54,714 nucleotides of DNA from Clostridium sp. CAG:768 (GTDB lineage Bacteria > Cyanobacteriota > Vampirovibrionia > Gastranaerophilales > Gastranaerophilaceae), in the NCBI GenBank assembly GCA_000437435.1, contig FR899627.1:224210-278923 (forward strand), written 5' to 3'. A model generated the notes under the pieces. It was not told where the DNA came from, searched no databases, and saw only the letters and a list, made by a program, of their open reading frames with translations. Positions 26,533 to 34,828 of this stretch are shown piece after piece (the first letter of the stretch is position 1; each line of letters starts with the position of its first letter). The position numbers and the translations under genes are program-made.

Positions 26533-27903
26533 ATGGAACATTTAAACAAACTTCTCTCTTGTGTAGAAAAAGATTCAGAAATTTTTAAAAATCCTGATTT
26601 GAACTATGTAATCGGGCTTACAAATACCCAAGTTAAGGATTTGAAAAAATTCGCGACAACAAATGAGCTGATGAAAGAAGAAAAACGAGAATTTTTCTTG
26701 ACTGAAAAAGGGAAAAAATATCTAGAAGACAACCCTGTCAAATCTTGGTGTTGTGACGAATTTCCCAAACGTCCGGAGATTAATCTTGAATATTTAAAAC
26801 TTGAAAAAATGCCTCCGGTCTTAACAAAAGCAATGAGATGTCTTGCACGTCACCTGTTAGAAAATGAAGAATTAAAAGAGCATTCAATTGAAAGTTATTT
26901 GAAAAATGAATTATTGAGCGAAAATTCTACCTGCAAAGATATTAAAAATGAAATTTCAGAATATATTTTGCAAGGTAAAAAAATTAAACTTACTGATTTA
27001 TTTGAAAAATTCATATCATATGGACTTACAAAATCAATTGTCGGAATTTTATTACTTGATGTCTTAGCAAAAAATAAAGATATTCTTGCAATCTATGAAA
27101 AATTACAATTCCAATTAAAGCTAAATCAATTGATGTTTGATAGAATGATTTTCTGTCCTCAAAATTTTGAAATTCAAAAAACAATTATGGAAGATTTACC
27201 GATTTTAGAAAAAATTTCGCTAATTCTCTCTGACACTAAAACAAAAAATATCCTCGACATCACAAAAACGTTAATATATTTCATAAGGGATTTAGAAAAA
27301 TATACTCTGCATACAGAAAGATTATCTAAAAAAACAATCCGTTTCAGAAATGTTATAATGAATGCAAAAGATCCTATAAGTCTGTTTTATAGAGATATTC
27401 CAAAAGTTCTTTCAGGGAAACTTTTGCCTGAGTGTGATGATGAATTCTTACAAAATTACCAAGCATCAATTAACGAGTTGAAAAATGCAACACATAATAT
27501 GGTATCAGAAATTAACACTTTCTTCTTTGAAAGTTTTCACGCAAAATCTCGCAAAGAATTAGCTCAAAGATTTGAGAAAGTAGAAGAATTTATTGGAGAA
27601 AAAGAATTAAAAATTCTATTCAATAACGTTGTTGAAAAAGACGCTGATGATATTTTGTGGATTAATCGTATTGCAACATTTATCAACAAATCCCGAGTTC
27701 CAAAAGATTGGTCTGATGAAGATGTTGCAGATTTTAAAATCAAAGTAAAAGATTTAGCACTAAAATTTTATACAATTGAAGCAACAGTCGGTACATCAGA
27801 AATCGGAATCAGTAAAAGTTTTGAAAAAGTTTTAAAACAACTTTTAGAACTTACAAAACCTGAACAAAATGTTATTGTAAGAAAAATTGTAAACGCTCAA
27901 TAA
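26533..27903 (+). CDS. unknown 456-aa helical protein, module 2 only
   Basis: The first 65 residues (TNTQVKDLKKFATTNELMKEEKREFFLTEKGKKYLED) look like a winged-helix segment. The remainder is almost all predicted helix, rich in Lys/Glu/Leu, with no signal peptide or membrane segment. I do not recognise a family. AAAGGAA precedes the ATG. The next gene, an ATP pyrophosphatase, starts 17 bases after the stop, so the two form an operon under leader 2. It may be a regulator or a partner subunit of the pyrophosphatase. Confidence 0.75.
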   Translation: MEHLNKLLSCVEKDSEIFKNPDLNYVIGLTNTQVKDLKKFATTNELMKEEKREFFLTEKGKKYLEDNPVKSWCCDEFPKRPEINLEYLKLEKMPPVLTKAMRCLARHLLENEELKEHSIESYLKNELLSENSTCKDIKNEISEYILQGKKIKLTDLFEKFISYGLTKSIVGILLLDVLAKNKDILAIYEKLQFQLKLNQLMFDRMIFCPQNFEIQKTIMEDLPILEKISLILSDTKTKNILDITKTLIYFIRDLEKYTLHTERLSKKTIRFRNVIMNAKDPISLFYRDIPKVLSGKLLPECDDEFLQNYQASINELKNATHNMVSEINTFFFESFHAKSRKELAQRFEKVEEFIGEKELKILFNNVVEKDADDILWINRIATFINKSRVPKDWSDEDVADFKIKVKDLALKFYTIEATVGTSEIGISKSFEKVLKQLLELTKPEQNVIVRKIVNAQ

Positions 27904-27920
27904 TTAATAAGGAATTTGAA

Positions 27921-28715
27921 ATGGACAATAAAAAAGAATACCATATTTTAAGTTTAAGCGGTGGAAAAGATTCCACCGCTTTAGCGTTTTTCATGCGGGA
28001 TAACATGCCTGAGATTTTTGAAAAATTGGAACTCGTTTTTTATGACACAGGGTGCGACTTGCCTGAAACTTATAATTATTTAAACAAAATTGAAATATTT
28101 TTAAATAAAAAAATTACTAGAGTAAAACCTGAAAAAAACTTTGACCATATTTTTCACACAAATTTTTTAATACCTGCACCACACAGAAGATATTGTACTA
28201 TTGAACTTAAAGTTAAACCTTCTTGGAAATATATTTATCAAAAAATTGAAAAAGAAGGAAAAGGGATTTTTTATTTTTATATTGGAATAAGAGCTGATGA
28301 ATCTTGGAGAAAAGGAATTTCTCCAAAAACAGAAAAAGAAAAAAGTCTTGTAATAGCTAAATACCCATTAATAGAAAATCAAATCAACAAAAATGATGTA
28401 GAAAATATTCTTATAAATAAGGGAATTTTTTATCCAGATTATTACAAATGGAGAGCAAGAAACGGTTGTTATTTTTGTTTTTATCAAAAACCTATTGATT
28501 GGATTAATCTTTATGAGAAACATCCTGAATTATATAAAAAAGCAATGTATTATGAAGAAACAGGCTTAAAATCTCGTGGAGAAATTTTTAGATGGTGTTC
28601 ATATGGAACTCTTAGGGAAATGATTAAAAAAGAAAATTTAGAAAAAATAAAAGAAAATCAATCAACAAAAAAACAAAGTGAAAATATTGAATTAAAATTA
28701 ATTGATAATTTATAA
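27921..28715 (+). CDS. PAPS-reductase/DndC-like ATP pyrophosphatase, module 2
   Basis: 264 residues, intact paralogue of the module 1 enzyme. PP-loop SGGKDS is at 13-18; RRYCTIELK, GIRADES and RNGCYFCFYQ are all present. The first 60 residues are nearly identical to the other copies, the middle is divergent, and the C-terminal DWINLYEKHPELY block is conserved. In the superfamily the divergent middle shapes substrate choice. GGAATTTGAA precedes the ATG. The 3' end overlaps the convergent PLD gene by 6 bases. Confidence 0.85.
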   Translation: MDNKKEYHILSLSGGKDSTALAFFMRDNMPEIFEKLELVFYDTGCDLPETYNYLNKIEIFLNKKITRVKPEKNFDHIFHTNFLIPAPHRRYCTIELKVKPSWKYIYQKIEKEGKGIFYFYIGIRADESWRKGISPKTEKEKSLVIAKYPLIENQINKNDVENILINKGIFYPDYYKWRARNGCYFCFYQKPIDWINLYEKHPELYKKAMYYEETGLKSRGEIFRWCSYGTLREMIKKENLEKIKENQSTKKQSENIELKLIDNL

Positions 28716-29915
28716 TTGGCATTTAGGATCATTTTTATCTATCAATCCATTATGATCATTATCAATACCGTCTTTACAAGAATATTTTGAATCAACTCCT
28801 TCTGCATCTGGAATAGCATACAGCCATTTATCAGGTATGGATTTCCAAAGAGTATAAAAATATTTAATTGTTTCTTTTGCAATTCTAGGATTTTGGATTT
28901 TCAAAAAGTTTTCATCATTGAAATTTACTGCAGAATTTGTCCAGTTCAAAGAACCTGTAAGAGTTATATTATCATCAATAACAGCTAATTTACAATGCAT
29001 TTTCCCTGCCCAGTTTTCTACTTTTACAGGAATGTCATTTTCTCTCATTAATTTGATATATTTACTAAAATCTTTTGCAAAAGAAGCATCAACAATTACT
29101 TTTACATCAACACCTCTATTTTTGGCTTTTACTAATTCTTCTAAAATATTTTTATTAGTAAAATAAAACATTGCAACATATATGGACTTTTTTGCATTTT
29201 GAAAACTCGGGATTATTGCTTCATTTAAAATATTTTCATTTGGAGCAAAATAAATATCAAGTATTGTACTATCTTCTAAGACTATATTTTTAGAAAATAT
29301 TTTTTGTTTATCTATATGAAATTTCTCATCATTATACATCTGTGAAATTTCTTGTCGATAAAGATCAGCAACTTTTTTATCTTTTATCAAATATGATACA
29401 TTCGCATTAAAACCACCGGAACAAGTAGAACTTATATTAGTTGAACCTGTCCATACATGGTCATTTGAAAATACAAAAACTTTATTATGCATTAAATATC
29501 CTAATTTTTTTTGTTTATCATAATATTCTTGCATTTCATCTCTTGTTGCAAAATCAGTCTTAATATTTTTACACTGAGCTTTTAACTTATGTGTATCAGG
29601 ATAATCATTCATACCTTTTGTATTTACATCAACAATACCTCTTACTGTTATTTTAGGATTATTACATAACTCTATTATTTGATTAAATATATCTGGTTGT
29701 TTGTATATTCCATACATCATGAAATCAAGTGAATTTTTTTCATTTTTTAGTTCTTTATAAAGCACTTTAGCTGATTGAGTTCTAATTTTTGAAGAAGGCT
29801 TTTTGTAAAAAGGATAATTAAACATTAAATCAATACTATTATCTTGCACAGCAGCAAAAACAGGCAGACCAATAGCTATGAAAAATAATATTAGTGATAC
29901 AAAAATCTTTTTCAT
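28710..29915 (-). CDS. exported phospholipase D-family protein, module 2
   Basis: 401 residues with signal peptide MKKIFVSLILFFIAIGLPVFA. The first HKD reads HNKVFVFS followed by GSTN: the aspartate position is serine. The second is intact (HCKLAVID then GSLN). The C-terminus again has KYSCKDGIDNDHDGLIDKND. Two HKD half-sites normally form one active centre, so the changed residue may lower or alter activity, or leave a structural half. The mature protein is expected in the periplasm or outside. Confidence 0.85.
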   Translation of the reverse strand: MKKIFVSLILFFIAIGLPVFAAVQDNSIDLMFNYPFYKKPSSKIRTQSAKVLYKELKNEKNSLDFMMYGIYKQPDIFNQIIELCNNPKITVRGIVDVNTKGMNDYPDTHKLKAQCKNIKTDFATRDEMQEYYDKQKKLGYLMHNKVFVFSNDHVWTGSTNISSTCSGGFNANVSYLIKDKKVADLYRQEISQMYNDEKFHIDKQKIFSKNIVLEDSTILDIYFAPNENILNEAIIPSFQNAKKSIYVAMFYFTNKNILEELVKAKNRGVDVKVIVDASFAKDFSKYIKLMRENDIPVKVENWAGKMHCKLAVIDDNITLTGSLNWTNSAVNFNDENFLKIQNPRIAKETIKYFYTLWKSIPDKWLYAIPDAEGVDSKYSCKDGIDNDHNGLIDKNDPKCQL

Positions 29916-29998
29916 TACGACTATTATAAAATAAATATTGATTCCGCCAAAATCCTTAAAAAAAAATTAAGTTTAGAGATTTCTTACAAATTATAAGG

Positions 29999-30120
29999 AA
30001 TAATGTAAATGGTGACAAACCTCTTGCCAAGCCAAATCCTTAGATGATTTGAGTGTTTGCAAGGAGTAACTGAAAGATTTTTAAGCACAGTGAAGCAGAT
30101 GCTTTACTGTGCTTTTGTGT
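29999..30120 (+). promoter_or_regulatory. conserved leader RNA 3 with terminator-like hairpin
   Basis: The core at 29999-30080 differs from copy 1 at about 6 of 82 positions. The CTCTTGC/GCAAGGAG arms are unchanged, and AAGCACAG (30083-30090) pairs with CTGTGCTT (30107-30114), followed by TTTTGTGT. It retains all elements although the gene behind it is frameshifted. Confidence 0.6.
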
Positions 30121-30138
30121 TGTGTATAAGGAGAAAAA

Positions 30139-30938
30139 ATGGAAAAAGAATACCATATCTTGTCGCTTTCAGGTGGAAAGATTCCACCGCTTTAGCGTTT
30201 TTCATGCGGGATAACATGCCTGAGATTTTTGAAAAACTGGAACTCGTTTTTTGTGATACAGAACATGAAATTCCTGAAACTTATGCTTACTTAAATAAAA
30301 TAGAGTTATTTTTAAACAAGGAAATTACCAGATTAAAACCTAAAAGAAGTTTTGAAGATATTCTTGCAACTACTAATTTCCTCCCTTCACACAAACACAG
30401 GTGGTGCACAGGACTGCTAAAAACCAATTCGCTAGAGAGATATGTAAAAAATCTAAAGTCAAAATATGGCTATTCAAAAATTAAACTATATATTGGAATT
30501 AGGAGCGATGAAATTTTTAGAACTAAAGCAGCTGGGAATAATCCTCTTTTAACAGAAGTATTCCCTTTTGTAGAAAATAATATTTATAAAAATGACATAG
30601 AAAATATTCTTAAAAATACTGGTATAGGAATGTCTGACTATTACAAATGGCGAAAACGCTCGGGATGCTACTTTTGCTTTTATCAATCTTGTATGGATTG
30701 GCTGAAGTTGTATGAAAATCATCCTGACTTATATCAAAAAGCTATGAAATATGAATATAATGACTGTGCTAAAATAAAAAGCGGTCGAATGGGATTTAAT
30801 ATGGAATATTCACTTAAGGATATGATAAAACCTGAAAATATAAAAAAAATAAAGGAAAAATATTTAAAAATGCACAAATCAGAAAAAGAAATTATTCCTG
30901 ATACACTATTTAATTATTTTAGCTCCGCAGCAGTCTAA
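30139..30938 (+). pseudogene. PAPS-reductase/DndC-like gene, module 3, frameshifted in the PP-loop
   Basis: The start matches copy 1 (AAGGAG, then MEKEYHILSLSGGK). The sequence GGTGGAAAGATTCC has lost one A relative to GGTGGAAAAGATTCC of copy 2, so translation ends at TAG after about 18 residues. Beyond the deletion the correct frame is intact to 30938 with RWCTGLLK, GIRSDE and RSGCYFCFYQ. Either a recent pseudogene, a sequencing error in the A-tract, or programmed frameshifting. The long plus-strand frame beginning upstream at 30057 is an artefact through the leader. Confidence 0.8.
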
Positions 30939-32039
30939 GCAATCATCATCATTGCAATCAACCTTACCATCGTGGTCATTATCCATTCCATCAAAACACG
31001 AATACTTTGAATCACTACCCTCAGCTTTTGGGGTTTCTATCAAATACTTATCAGGAATTATATTCCATAGATGATTAAAATGTTTCGTAGCATTTTTTGC
31101 GAGTGCAGAATTTTGGATAATTAAAAGATTTTCATCATTATGTAACTCAGCTTTACCAGTCCAATTCATTGAACCAATTACGTAATATTCATTATCAATA
31201 ATTGCAGCTTTAGTATGCATTTTCCCGCCCCAATTTTCAATTTTTACAGGAATTCCAGCAGAACGTAATTTGTTATGAGCTGAAAATTCATTATTAGCAC
31301 TTGAGGCGTCGAGTATAACTTTTACATCTACTCCTCTTTGTTTTGCGAAGATTAAATCATTAACTAAATACTTATTAGTTAGATAGAACATTTCAACATA
31401 AATAGTTTTCTGTGCTGACTGTAGCAAATAATGCAGTTCATTTGCAAATACCTTATTTTTTGGAGCAAAAAACACAGAAACTTTTGTATCTTTATCAATT
31501 TGAATGTTTTTATTATTTTTTAGTTCTTCTTTTATTGTATGAAATTTTAAGTCATACATCTGCTCAAATTCTTTTGTATAAAGGTTTGCAATTTCATAGT
31601 CATTGTGAATATTTCCAAGACTTTCTATAAATTTTTCAGTACCTGAATAAATATTTTTATTGTCTTGGGTCATATCAACAACACCTTTGACTTCAACCCC
31701 TCTTCTTTTAGCGTTAATCAGAGTTTTTTCAATATCAGGTTGCTCAGCTATTCCATATATTGCAAAGTAAATACTCTCTTTTGCATTTTGAATTTCAGTA
31801 ATTAAAGCTTTAGCAGCTTTTGTTCTAGATTTTGCAGATGGTCTTTTGTATTTGTAGCCGTCAATATAAAATAAACTAAGATTTTCTGTTTTGAAATCGG
31901 GTATAACAAAATAGTTTTGACAATATGAATACTTAGTTTGATTAGTTAAACTTTTAATTAATATATTCTTATCAGATGCAGATACTGGCAAAGTTATAAT
32001 ATTTATTAATAAAGTTACTATTAAAAAAATCTTTTTCAT
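30906..32039 (-). CDS. exported phospholipase D-family protein, module 3, one HKD only
   Basis: 377 residues from the ATG at 32039 (MKKIFLIVTLLINIITLPVSA); the frame is open 27 bases further. Aligned by eye to the module 1 protein, the text jumps from SLGNIHNDYE to IANLYTKEFEQMY. About 80-90 residues holding the first HKD motif are gone, in frame. The second motif is intact (HTKAAIID, GSMN), as is the C-terminal SKYSCFDGMDNDHDGKVD. Single-HKD PLD proteins work as dimers, so activity is not excluded. It overlaps the broken partner by 33 bases. Confidence 0.82.
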   Translation of the reverse strand: MKKIFLIVTLLINIITLPVSASDKNILIKSLTNQTKYSYCQNYFVIPDFKTENLSLFYIDGYKYKRPSAKSRTKAAKALITEIQNAKESIYFAIYGIAEQPDIEKTLINAKRRGVEVKGVVDMTQDNKNIYSGTEKFIESLGNIHNDYEIANLYTKEFEQMYDLKFHTIKEELKNNKNIQIDKDTKVSVFFAPKNKVFANELHYLLQSAQKTIYVEMFYLTNKYLVNDLIFAKQRGVDVKVILDASSANNEFSAHNKLRSAGIPVKIENWGGKMHTKAAIIDNEYYVIGSMNWTGKAELHNDENLLIIQNSALAKNATKHFNHLWNIIPDKYLIETPKAEGSDSKYSCFDGMDNDHDGKVDCNDDDCLDCCGAKIIK

Positions 32040-32101
32040 TAACTTTATTATAAGACAAAATATCAAACTTTCGGACTCTCTTTTTATTGTAAAATACTTT
32101 T

Positions 32102-33037
32102 ATGATTTTAAATACAGGCTCAAGAACAGATACTGTTCAATATTATACAGAATGGCTTTTAAAAAGGTTTGAACAAGGTTTTGTTTACTCCAGAAATCCA
32201 ATGTTTCCAAATAAAGTCACAAAATATGAATTGGATCCTCAAACTGTAGACTGTATTATTTTCTGTTCGAAAAATTATGAACCAATTTTACCTTACATAA
32301 AAAGTATTACAGATAAATTCAATACATACTTTCATTACACAATCACAGCATATGACAAAGATATTGAACCTAATGTCCCTACTATAGATAAAAGTATTGA
32401 AACACTAATAAAATTATCGAATATTGTTGGGAAACAAAGAATTGCATGGCGTTATGATCCTATTCTTTTGACAAAAAAATATTCAAAAGAACTGCATTAT
32501 AAAACTTTTGACTATATGGCTCAAAAATTATCTCCACATATCGATAGATGTATTTTTAGTTTTGTAGAGATGTATAAAAAATTAAAAACAAATATGCCTG
32601 AAATTATATTACTGACAAATGAAGATAAAATCGAAATTGCAAAAAACATAGGATTGATTGCAAAAAAATATAACATGATAATACAAACCTGTGCGACTGA
32701 AACAAATTACGAAAAATTCGGGATTTTACATTCAGGTTGTTTAACTTCTGAAATATTAGGACAAGCAAATAGTATAAAATTCAAATCAATAAAACATTCA
32801 GTCAATCGCAAAAATTGTCAATGTATCGAAAGTCGTAATATCGGAGATTATGATACTTGTCCGAACGGCTGTAAATATTGTTATGCAAATCAAAACCCTG
32901 AAATTGCTAAAATAAACTATCAAAAACATAATCCTAATTTTGATTTAATCCTAGGTAATTTACAAAATACAGATGAAATACAATTAAGCAATCAAAAATC
33001 ATTAATTATTAAATGTGAACAACAAAAATTGTTTTAA
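32102..33037 (+). CDS. DUF1848 family protein
   Basis: 311 residues. It opens MILNTGSRTDTVQYYTEWLLKR and ends with the cysteine-rich block NCQCIESRNIGDYDTCPNGCKYCYAN, as in DUF1848. Five closely spaced cysteines suggest an Fe-S cluster, and the fold is thought to be a TIM barrel close to radical-SAM-type enzymes. Substrate unknown. The stop lies 2 bases from that of the convergent GIY-YIG gene. Confidence 0.85.
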   Translation: MILNTGSRTDTVQYYTEWLLKRFEQGFVYSRNPMFPNKVTKYELDPQTVDCIIFCSKNYEPILPYIKSITDKFNTYFHYTITAYDKDIEPNVPTIDKSIETLIKLSNIVGKQRIAWRYDPILLTKKYSKELHYKTFDYMAQKLSPHIDRCIFSFVEMYKKLKTNMPEIILLTNEDKIEIAKNIGLIAKKYNMIIQTCATETNYEKFGILHSGCLTSEILGQANSIKFKSIKHSVNRKNCQCIESRNIGDYDTCPNGCKYCYANQNPEIAKINYQKHNPNFDLILGNLQNTDEIQLSNQKSLIIKCEQQKLF

Positions 33038-33039
33038 GT

Positions 33040-33888
33040 TTAATTATAATTCATTCCATACTCTTTAGTTTTTAAAACTTTTTTCCAAAAAGTTTCTCTT
33101 TCTAAAATATAATTGGAATCAGTTTTCATATCAAAAATTTCTAATATTGAATATGTAAAATTATCTACAATATTATCAATTGCTTCGCTTTTCAGGTCTT
33201 CAAAAAACTTATTACCACCAGTTAGATTATTCAAATTTGCATAAGAGGCCCAACGTTGCCATATACCTTCATTATTACCAATGGCAGAACCTATATATAA
33301 CTTCCCATTAGATGTATCTGTTATGACATAAACACCTTTTACTTTAGATAATGCTTGTCGCCATTCTGGAGCATCATTTTCGACAATATGTTGTAAATCT
33401 TTATGAGTAAGTAAAATATTATTATACCCAGGAAAGTCTCCAAGTTTTGTTGATGGAGCTAGTTCATATATTTCAGGTTGTAATTGTTCTTGAACATTTG
33501 AATACCAACGAGTATAAATATCACGCCCTATTGGATTTTCTAATTTAATAATTAATCTTTTTCGATATTCACTATAAAAATTTGTTAATTCAAGTTTATA
33601 CCCAATATTATCAAAAACTTCAGGAACTATTTTAGTTATCTTATATATCCCTCCAAATATATAATAATTTGGACCATATGGATAATACTGTGCAAACGAA
33701 ATTAAATATTCAGCATCACTCAAATTATTACTAGCATGCTTTGTTTTATAAGCATTCATATTATCCCATTCAATCGAATCATCTAATAATAAATCCCACG
33801 CTCTTTTGGTTGGATCTGAAGGATTCATATTAAATTTAATTTTTGCTTTATCTGATGGTAGTTTTAAAAAATCAACTAACCTTATCAT
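33040..33888 (-). CDS. GIY-YIG domain protein
   Basis: 282 residues starting MIRLVDFLKLP at 33888, with AAAGGAGAGGG just upstream; the frame is open further. The first 170 residues are unrecognised. The C-terminal part is a GIY-YIG fold (KGVYVITDTSNGKLYIGSA, then WQRWASY and a late E near ILERE). Such domains are nucleases of restriction enzymes, homing endonucleases or mobile elements. It lies just outside the left repeat of the integrated element, after a terminator. Confidence 0.78.
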   Translation of the reverse strand: MIRLVDFLKLPSDKAKIKFNMNPSDPTKRAWDLLLDDSIEWDNMNAYKTKHASNNLSDAEYLISFAQYYPYGPNYYIFGGIYKITKIVPEVFDNIGYKLELTNFYSEYRKRLIIKLENPIGRDIYTRWYSNVQEQLQPEIYELAPSTKLGDFPGYNNILLTHKDLQHIVENDAPEWRQALSKVKGVYVITDTSNGKLYIGSAIGNNEGIWQRWASYANLNNLTGGNKFFEDLKSEAIDNIVDNFTYSILEIFDMKTDSNYILERETFWKKVLKTKEYGMNYN

Positions 33889-33936
33889 TACCCTCTCCTT
33901 TAATAATAAATTTAACAAAATGCAGTAAAATGTATT

Positions 33937-33959
33937 AAAAAAAGAGCCTTACGGCTCTT
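33937..33959 (-). terminator. terminator next to the left att repeat
   Basis: AAGAGCC / GGCTCTT with a 4-base loop and T7 on the minus strand. It stands 3 bases beyond the left copy of the tRNA 3'-end repeat and is probably the original terminator of tRNA-Ala. Confidence 0.7.
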
Positions 33960-33962
33960 ATC

Positions 33963-33975
33963 TTTAAATGGTGGA
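33963..33975 (+). repeat. left attachment repeat
   Basis: TTTAAATGGTGGA, identical to 50687-50699. On the minus strand it reads TCCACCATTTAAA, that is, the last acceptor bases and CCA of tRNA-Ala plus 6-7 flanking bases. Confidence 0.65.
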
Positions 33976-34124
33976 CCTTAACATACAGCTTAACACAACA
34001 AATTATCAAAATAGCTTAACTGCTTTAGTTTTGTGCATGTCAAGATAGTACAGTTTTTTCTTCAAATATCTGTTAAAAAATAATGCAAAAAAGTGCAAAA
34101 ATGAAATTAAAAAATCTCTTGATT

Positions 34125-34152
34125 TTGACATGACAATCATGTAATATATAAA
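34125..34152 (+). promoter_or_regulatory. strong promoter with palindrome in the spacer
   Basis: TTGACA (34125-34130), 16-base spacer, TATAAA (34147-34152). ACATGA-CAA-TCATGT (34128-34142) is a perfect inverted repeat overlapping the -35 and spacer, as a repressor operator would. Confidence 0.6.
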
Positions 34153-34180
34153 AACAAACCCTCTAAAAATAGAGGGTTCG
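34153..34180 (-). terminator. terminator of the 42-aa gene
   Basis: On the minus strand AACCCTCTA, a short T-rich loop, TAGAGGGTT, then GTTTTTAT. It lies about 35 bases after the stop. Confidence 0.65.
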
Positions 34181-34222
34181 TCAAATAGTCTGTCGAGCGT
34201 CTAATTCAGCAGACTATTTTTT
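34159..34222 (+). ncRNA. candidate short RNA near the left end of the element
   Basis: The promoter at 34125-34152 would start a transcript near 34159. It contains a hairpin CCCTCTA/TAGAGGG and then AAATAGTCTG...CAGACTATTTTTTC (34184-34222), a plausible plus-strand terminator. The product is about 64 nt and antisense to the last codons of the 42-aa gene. No coding frame with a ribosome site lies in it. Confidence 0.45.
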
Positions 34223-34342
34223 CTTTGAAGGTTTATTATTTGGACGTGGTTCTGAAACTGTAGTTTTTGGATGACTCTCAGCATATTTTTTAGTAACATA
34301 CTGTCCAGTTCCTGCGTCTCTATAATTTCTTTTCTGAGTCAT
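34214..34342 (-). CDS. small basic protein, 42 aa
   Basis: MTQKRNYRDAGTGQYVTKKY starts at 34342 behind GAGGAG; the frame upstream lacks a start signal. The short 'YRDAGTGQYVTKEYAE.HPKTT' type of protein recurs in gut bacterial islands and phages and is sometimes mis-annotated as a transporter. It is strongly basic at the C-terminus (NNKPSKKK) and may bind nucleic acid. Function unknown. Confidence 0.65.
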   Translation of the reverse strand: MTQKRNYRDAGTGQYVTKKYAESHPKTTVSEPRPNNKPSKKK

Positions 34343-34828
34343 TTTTGTCTCTCCTCGAAATTTTATCCCCCTTACGACTATTGGGTTCGTACCTACATAA
34401 CAATTATAGCAATTTTTTAGCTGGCATGTGAAAAAACACCCTATTTTATGAGGTTGCATGCTAAAATTGTAACATTATTTTATGAAATATATTAAATCAA
34501 GAATAGAAATTGTAAATTAAATATGTTTAATTAGCATACAAAACTGGTTTTTGTGTTTTATCATTTGAATGTACTTATTATAAGTATTGATTAGTGTTTT
34601 TCTTGAAATTATTACAGAAATAACTTAACAAAACTTGAATTAAAAATATTTGAGTATTTTGAGCAACACGAGCTAGGAACAAATAAGAAAATGCCAGAAT
34701 GTACAGATTCAAACTGAAATATACAAATCACTATTAAACCTTATAGAAAATAATACCTAGTAATATTCACCAAAGGTTGTGACGTTTGATATACGAAACT
34801 CAAATAAACTTTACTTCTTTCATTTAAC
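34343..34828. other. non-coding stretch, nothing recognised
   Basis: About 490 bp of AT-rich sequence between two minus-strand genes, with short frames only and no clear promoter, hairpin or repeat. A plus-strand fragment near 34640-34710 (IFEYFEQHELGTNKK) has no start signal and may be a remnant. Confidence 0.4.

Noticed and set aside
23992..30120. CRISPR array or retron
   Set aside because: The three repeats are kilobases apart with genes between, and no cas or reverse transcriptase gene is present.
30057..30138. Extended N-terminus of the module 3 pyrophosphatase (MQGVTERF...)
   Set aside because: This frame runs through the conserved leader RNA and matches copies 1 and 2 only after the PP-loop deletion; the real start is ATG 30139 in another frame.
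24134..30938. Dnd phosphorothioation system
   Set aside because: The pyrophosphatases resemble DndC, but no dndB, dndD, dndE or cysteine desulfurase lies nearby and they are paired with exported PLD proteins instead.
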